Source: Amphritea opalescens (GTDB lineage: Bacteria; Pseudomonadota; Gammaproteobacteria; Pseudomonadales; Balneatricaceae). Taken from it: a stretch of DNA of 64,000 bases. Position numbers and translations under genes: made by a program. This document shows positions 59,507 through 64,000 of this stretch, in pieces (positions within the stretch are counted from its first letter, which is position 1; every line of letters starts with the position of its first letter). The DNA lies in assembly GCF_003957515.1 (NCBI RefSeq), contig NZ_RQXW01000001.1, forward strand, positions 372,001 through 436,000, written 5' to 3'. The notes beneath the pieces are model-generated. The model was not told the origin of the DNA and ran no database searches. It worked only from the letters and a program-made list of their open reading frames with translations.

Positions 59507-62500
59507 CTAGTGTCTGTTTAATAACGCCAGAAACTCTTCTTCGGGCACGCCTTTGCTGAATAAAAACCCTTGAGCGTAGAGGCAGCCTTCATCAATTAGA
59601 AATTGTCGCTGTTGCTCGGTCTCCATGCCTTCGGCGATGACTTCTAATCCAAGGCTATTGCTGAGGGCAATCACGGCACGGGCGATGGCTTGATCATTCT
59701 GATCTTCAGGAATATCTGTAATAAATGAGTGGTCGATCTTTAAGCGGTCGAGAGGTAGGGATTTTAGGTAGCTGAGGGAGGAGTAGCCGGTGCCAAAATC
59801 ATCGATCGCCAGGCGGATACCCATATCACGTATCTGCTTAAGCTCTTTTCCTGCTCGGGCGGGGTTGTTCAGAATCACCCCTTCGGTAATTTCCAACTCG
59901 ATCATGTCGCTGCTGCATTGGTTGCGCTTGAGTATGGTTTCGACGTCGCTAGGTAGGTTATTCGTACCAAAGTGGCGGGCTGAAATATTGACCGAAATGC
60001 GGGGAACCTGATACCCCGCTATTTGCCATTGACGAATATTGCGGCACACGGTGTCCAGTACCCAAAGATCAATGATTTTAATCATGCCGTTTTTTTCGGC
60101 GAGGGGAATAAAACGATCGGGAGGAATGAGGCCGAGTTGTGGGTCTTTCCAACGAATCAGCGCCTCTGCGCCAATAATACGGTTATCGGTGATATCAATC
60201 TGTGGCTGATAATGCAGGATAAACTGATCATGTTCTATGGCGTTACGCATGGCGCCGAGCATCATTATGCGTTCTAAGGCCTGATCGGTCATCTCATGGG
60301 TGTAAAACTCATAGCGGTTTTTGCCAGTGGATTTCGCGCGGTACATGGCAGTATCTGCATTGCGAACTAAGTCTTCAGGCTGCTCGGCATCATCGGGGAA
60401 GACGCTGATACCGATACTTAAGCTGATATGCAGTTGCTGCTCTTCCAGTATGATCGGTTCATTGAATGCGGTTTGCAGGTTTTGCGCAATGAGAGCGAGA
60501 TCGTCCGGGTGTTGGATATCTTCGACGATAATGGTGAACTCATCGCCGCCGAGGCGTGAGATCGTATCGTAATCACGCACATGGTGCTGTAAGCGTTCGG
60601 AGACCTTGATCAGTAGTTGGTCGCCTAGGTTGTGGCCAAAGCTATCATTGATCCCTTTGAATTCATCAAGGTCAATAAACAGTAGGCCGACGGTTTTGTC
60701 TAAACGTTTCGCATGTAGCAGTGCTTGTTTGAGCCGGTCATTAAAGAGTAAGCGGTTCGGTAGTTTAGTCAGGGTGTCGTGATGCGCCAAGAAATCGAGG
60801 CTTTTTTCTTTTTCCTGCAATGATTTTTGTATAGCGATATGGTCGGTAATGTCTCGACTGGATTCAACCAACCCGGTGATATTACCCTCGGTGTCATAGA
60901 GAGGGCTGGCCATTAGCTCAAAGGTACGGGTTTCGCCATTTGCCAATGCGTGCTCGTGAATACGGGTGGTGGGTTTTTGGCTTTCCATGACATCCGTCAG
61001 CGGGCAGATGTCACAGGGGGAACCATGCTGATCGACAGAGCGGTAACAGGGTTTATCGTCCTGCTGGAGGCAGTGGTAAAAGTAATCATCCGCGGCGCGA
61101 TTGGATTTAATGACTCGGTAGTCTGTACCGATCACCGTCACGGGGTCGCCGATACAGTCGATGACAGCTTGTAAAAAGTCACTTTCCTGACGGGATCTCT
61201 TTTCGATTAATTTACGTTCCGTGATATCTCTGACCGTGGATAATACGATCTGTTCGCCATCGAGATTGAGCACGGTTGAGCTGATCTCTACCGGTACCTC
61301 ACGACCATCGACGGTGCGATGTACCGATTCAAATATACTGTTTTGGGTATTCGACAGAAGTATTTTTAAAATGCGCTGCCAGCTGTCTAGATCTTGGTGT
61401 GTGGCGCTGAAGTCGATGACGCGTGTGTTTAATAGTTGCTCTCGGCTATAGCCTAAATAATCGCAACTCGCCTGATTGATATCGATAATACGGGCGGTTT
61501 TAGCGTTGATGACAAAGAGCGCATCATTACTGTGGTCGATCAATTGGCGAAATAAACGCAACTGAGCATCGACTTTGTGTTTTTCGGTTAAGTTGGTGAG
61601 CAGGCAGTGGGTTTGGGCAAAACCAGTGGCTTCATTATGTACGACCCGGCCATCAAGCTGAACATCTACCCGATCGCCACTTTTAGTGACTAGACGGTAG
61701 TAAACGTTTTCAATATGACCCTGTTGTATAAACTTAGCGAAATTGAGTTTGAATTGTTGTTCCTGCTCCGGCTCCAATACAAGCAGAAAGGATTTGCCAA
61801 TCACTTCGCTATTTTCATAGCCCAATAATGTTCGCCAGCAGGCGTTAATTTCAAGAAAGTTACCCTCGGCATCTAGCGAGTGGTAGGCCAATGGCGAGCT
61901 CTCAAAAAAGCCGTGATAGTGTTCCGCTCTGTGCTGGCTAATCAGTAGTTTTTGATTAAGGGTTTCGAGGGCATTACGCATGACCTTAACGAAATGGGTT
62001 TGCAGCTTATCTAGTAGGTGTTGGCGGGTTAATAGACCAACAATATGGCCCTCGGCATCACTCACCAGTAATCGTCGAATCGATTGGGTTTGCATGATCT
62101 GTCGCGCTTCGAGTAATGACTCTTTGGCGTCAACGATAGTGACAGGCGTGCTCATATGTTGCTCGACGGTGGTATTAAGATCGATCTTGTCGTCGAGCAG
62201 TCGTATCACATCCCGTTCTGTCAAAATACCATCGGCTTGATGATGTTCACCCACCACCACACAGCTGATCATGTTTTGGTTCATCAGGGTAAATGCTTGG
62301 CGCAGTGTCGCCTGTGGCGAGATAAACTGTACCACCCGTTCCATCACCGCATCGACATGTTTTATTTCGGCTAAATACTCTACCCCAAGGTGCTGAATAA
62401 AGTCTGTTTCGGTGGCGATGCCGTTGAGGCTGCCATCCCGATTAATCACCACGATGTGACGCAGATTATCCCGTTGCATCTGTTCGTAAGCTTGTTGAAA

Positions 62501-62767
62501 GTCACAATCACTCTGCATGGTTTTAACGGGGGAGGTCATGATATCGGCAGCGGTGAGGGGGGCGAGGTCCTGTTTTGCGCTACTGACTAATCGGAGTATG
62601 TCTTTTTCGGTGATGATGCCCAGCGGCTCTTGATGATCCATGATGACAATAGAGCTGACATTTGATTGGCGCATCCGGTGCAGGATATGCAATGCCGCAT
62701 CCGTGGGTTGAGCGTGTAAAACCGCTTGGCTACAAATGCTCTCCAACGAGACAATTGATTCCGGCAT
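59507..62767 (-). CDS. CBS4-PAS3-GGDEF-EAL cyclic-di-GMP signalling protein
   Basis: This is a 1086-residue soluble protein. Four CBS motifs form two Bateman modules (about 1-260), with tails such as GIITEKDILRLV and GILTERDVIRLL. Three PAS domains follow (about 285-400, 410-530, 540-655); the third has a Cys-rich insert CYRSV...GSPCDICP. The diguanylate cyclase domain has an intact GGDEF (about 739) with the inhibitory RxxD site five residues before it (RDYDTISRL). The phosphodiesterase domain has EALIRW (about 867) and DDFGTGYSSL, so both activities look possible. The ATG at 62767 has AAGGA nine bases before it; the ATG at 62788 abuts it. No membrane helix is visible. Confidence 0.92.
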   Translation of the reverse strand: MPESIVSLESICSQAVLHAQPTDAALHILHRMRQSNVSSIVIMDHQEPLGIITEKDILRLVSSAKQDLAPLTAADIMTSPVKTMQSDCDFQQAYEQMQRDNLRHIVVINRDGSLNGIATETDFIQHLGVEYLAEIKHVDAVMERVVQFISPQATLRQAFTLMNQNMISCVVVGEHHQADGILTERDVIRLLDDKIDLNTTVEQHMSTPVTIVDAKESLLEARQIMQTQSIRRLLVSDAEGHIVGLLTRQHLLDKLQTHFVKVMRNALETLNQKLLISQHRAEHYHGFFESSPLAYHSLDAEGNFLEINACWRTLLGYENSEVIGKSFLLVLEPEQEQQFKLNFAKFIQQGHIENVYYRLVTKSGDRVDVQLDGRVVHNEATGFAQTHCLLTNLTEKHKVDAQLRLFRQLIDHSNDALFVINAKTARIIDINQASCDYLGYSREQLLNTRVIDFSATHQDLDSWQRILKILLSNTQNSIFESVHRTVDGREVPVEISSTVLNLDGEQIVLSTVRDITERKLIEKRSRQESDFLQAVIDCIGDPVTVIGTDYRVIKSNRAADDYFYHCLQQDDKPCYRSVDQHGSPCDICPLTDVMESQKPTTRIHEHALANGETRTFELMASPLYDTEGNITGLVESSRDITDHIAIQKSLQEKEKSLDFLAHHDTLTKLPNRLLFNDRLKQALLHAKRLDKTVGLLFIDLDEFKGINDSFGHNLGDQLLIKVSERLQHHVRDYDTISRLGGDEFTIIVEDIQHPDDLALIAQNLQTAFNEPIILEEQQLHISLSIGISVFPDDAEQPEDLVRNADTAMYRAKSTGKNRYEFYTHEMTDQALERIMMLGAMRNAIEHDQFILHYQPQIDITDNRIIGAEALIRWKDPQLGLIPPDRFIPLAEKNGMIKIIDLWVLDTVCRNIRQWQIAGYQVPRISVNISARHFGTNNLPSDVETILKRNQCSSDMIELEITEGVILNNPARAGKELKQIRDMGIRLAIDDFGTGYSSLSYLKSLPLDRLKIDHSFITDIPEDQNDQAIARAVIALSNSLGLEVIAEGMETEQQRQFLIDEGCLYAQGFLFSKGVPEEEFLALLNRH

Positions 62768-63114
62768 ATGATTGTGTCCTTTTCCCATATCCTTAATAAG
62801 CCCTTATCGGGGGTAACGCTTTCGTTCCATTCATCAGGTTATACATTCCGTTGCGGTGGCCTATAACGGATAGATTAACCTACCATAAGGCGGGGAATAA
62901 TGTATTTAGGTGATGAGTTTAGGTCACCATTTAGTGTATTTTTAAGCATTATTTACCTAATGGAATTAATGTATTTATCCCTTACACCTTGATGCACGTC
63001 GGGCTTCTGCTACCGTACGGGTGAATAATAAAAAACTACATCAGACTTTTGTCGCGCTGAGGATGAAAGCGCCGCTGATGACTAATCAATAGTTGAGAAA
63101 AGCCGAGAGTAACT
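62768..63114. other. divergent region between the GGDEF-EAL gene and fahA
   Basis: No gene is seen in about 350 bases. The part from 62880 to 63030 is AT-rich with TTATTTACCTAATGG and TTAGGTGATGAGTTTAGGTCACC-like short repeats (AGGTGATGAG/AGGTCACC near 62908-62935) that could be regulatory. No recognised motif was assigned. Confidence 0.4.
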
Positions 63115-64000
63115 ATGCCTGTATTAAATGAAACGCATCATTCTGATTTACGTAGCTGGGTAAGTAGTGCAAACGATGCGGACACTGATTTCCCGATTCA
63201 AAATTTACCCTTTGCTGCGTTTCGACGTAAAGGTTCAGATGAAGCGTTTCGGGGGGGCGTCGCGATTGGTGATCAAGTATTGGATTTAGCCGCCGTTGAT
63301 GGTGTGTTCTCGGGTGATGCCGCCGTTGGCGTGGCCGCCTGTGCTCAGCCAACGCTAAATCATTTCATGTCATTAGGCTCCACGATTTGGTCGGCGTTGC
63401 GTTTAGCGTTATCAAGGGCATTGCGAGAAGGTGCGGCTGAGCAAGGCGCGTTAGAAAGCTGCTTGGTAGCACAGAGTGACGTTGAGTATAGCCTGCCGTG
63501 TAACATTGGTGATTACACCGATTTTTACACCTCAGTCTTTCATGCTACCCGAATAGGGAGCCTGTTCCGGCCGGACAACCCGTTGTTGCCGAACTATAAA
63601 TGGGTGCCGATCGGTTATCATGGTCGCAGTTCCTCAATTGATGTCTCGGGGCAAACCTTCCGTCGTCCGCAGGGGCAAACCAAAGCGCCGGACGCTGAAT
63701 CGCCCAGCCTGAATGCCTGTCAGCGGTTGGATTATGAACTAGAGGTGGGGATCTACATCGGCAAAGGGAATGAGCTCGGCGAGCCGGTTGCCCTCGATGA
63801 GGCGGATCAACATGTGTTTGGTTATTGCTTGTTTAATGATTGGTCTGCCCGTGATATTCAAGCGTGGGAGTATCAGCCGTTAGGGCCGTTTTTAGCGAAA
63901 AACTTTGCCTCTACCGTATCCCCTTGGATTGTGACCAATGAAGCACTGCTGCCATATCGTCGCGAATTTAAGCGGGATGCGCAGGACCCACAGCCACTGC
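63115..64000 (+). CDS. fahA: fumarylacetoacetase, 5' part
   Basis: This is the first 295 residues of fumarylacetoacetate hydrolase, the last step of tyrosine/homogentisate breakdown, producing fumarate and acetoacetate. The reading frame runs off the window end. Diagnostic segments are NIGDYTDFYTSVFHA (metal/active-site Asp), GYHGRSSSI, LDYELEVGIYIGKGN and FNDWSARDIQAWEYQPLGPFLAKNF. The ATG at 63115 follows a purine-rich GAGAGTAA stretch. An hmgA partner would be expected downstream, outside the window. Confidence 0.96.
   Translation, partial: MPVLNETHHSDLRSWVSSANDADTDFPIQNLPFAAFRRKGSDEAFRGGVAIGDQVLDLAAVDGVFSGDAAVGVAACAQPTLNHFMSLGSTIWSALRLALSRALREGAAEQGALESCLVAQSDVEYSLPCNIGDYTDFYTSVFHATRIGSLFRPDNPLLPNYKWVPIGYHGRSSSIDVSGQTFRRPQGQTKAPDAESPSLNACQRLDYELEVGIYIGKGNELGEPVALDEADQHVFGYCLFNDWSARDIQAWEYQPLGPFLAKNFASTVSPWIVTNEALLPYRREFKRDAQDPQPL

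Overview
This is a chromosomal window from a marine-type gammaproteobacterium, most like the Oceanospirillales/Oceanospirillaceae (an Amphritea- or Neptunomonas-like lineage is a guess). The grounds are gene content and order. The long (530-residue) isocitrate lyase, PrpE-type acyl-CoA synthetase, HflD, LolA, CspD/ClpS/ClpA, Aat/Bpt and the order icd-cspD-clpSA-infA-bpt-aat-trxB-ftsK-lolA-rarA-serS are gammaproteobacterial and largely collinear with E. coli. No rRNA, tRNA, CRISPR, prophage or insertion sequence was recognised. The window opens inside gpsA and ends inside a fumarylacetoacetase gene.

Layout. 0-7 kb: the 3' end of gpsA, sixA, a PglL/WaaL-like O-oligosaccharide ligase, then an alpha/beta hydrolase, a DUF4892 periplasmic protein, an RssA-like patatin and an EamA permease. 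7-15.5 kb: a KefB-type antiporter, the ppiB-lpxH pair, glnS, an iron/oxygen group (hemerythrin, ferritin, and a small Cys-rich protein behind a perfect 7-1-7 Fur box), and cysS. 15.5-19.9 kb: a co-directional set of a TIGR04282-like nucleotidyl/glycosyltransferase, an unassigned radical SAM enzyme, a TIGR04283-like GT2 glycosyltransferase and an MsbA-type ABC exporter. This is the best candidate here for an undescribed biosynthetic system. 19.9-27.7 kb: a soluble CZB chemoreceptor, then two almost identical isocitrate lyase genes in direct orientation flanking a LysR regulator and an MFS transporter.

27.7-50.2 kb is mostly housekeeping: roxA-trmJ, a hydrolase, nudJ-mnmA-hflD-purB, a solitary moaE with a TTG start, divergent rluE/icd, cspD/clpS-clpA, infA, bpt-aat, trxB, ftsK-lolA-rarA-crcB-serS. 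50.3-50.8 kb and 57.6-57.9 kb are islands of alternating inverted intergenic repeats from at least three short families. 50.8-64 kb: metH, panD, an acyl-CoA synthetase (with a candidate palindromic operator upstream), a small exported hypothetical protein, an SDR oxidoreductase, a CBS4-PAS3-GGDEF-EAL signalling protein and the start of fahA.

Functional themes. C2/propionate carbon flow is well represented (two AceA, Icd with the AceK-target serine context, a PrpE-like enzyme). Translation and protein quality are covered by GlnS, CysS, SerS, MnmA, TrmJ, RoxA, RluE, and the N-degron set ClpS/ClpA/Aat/Bpt. Iron handling appears as a compact Fur-controlled locus. Start codons were adjusted where Shine-Dalgarno spacing or family length argued for it. 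Family names come from recognising motifs in the translations; no database search was run.
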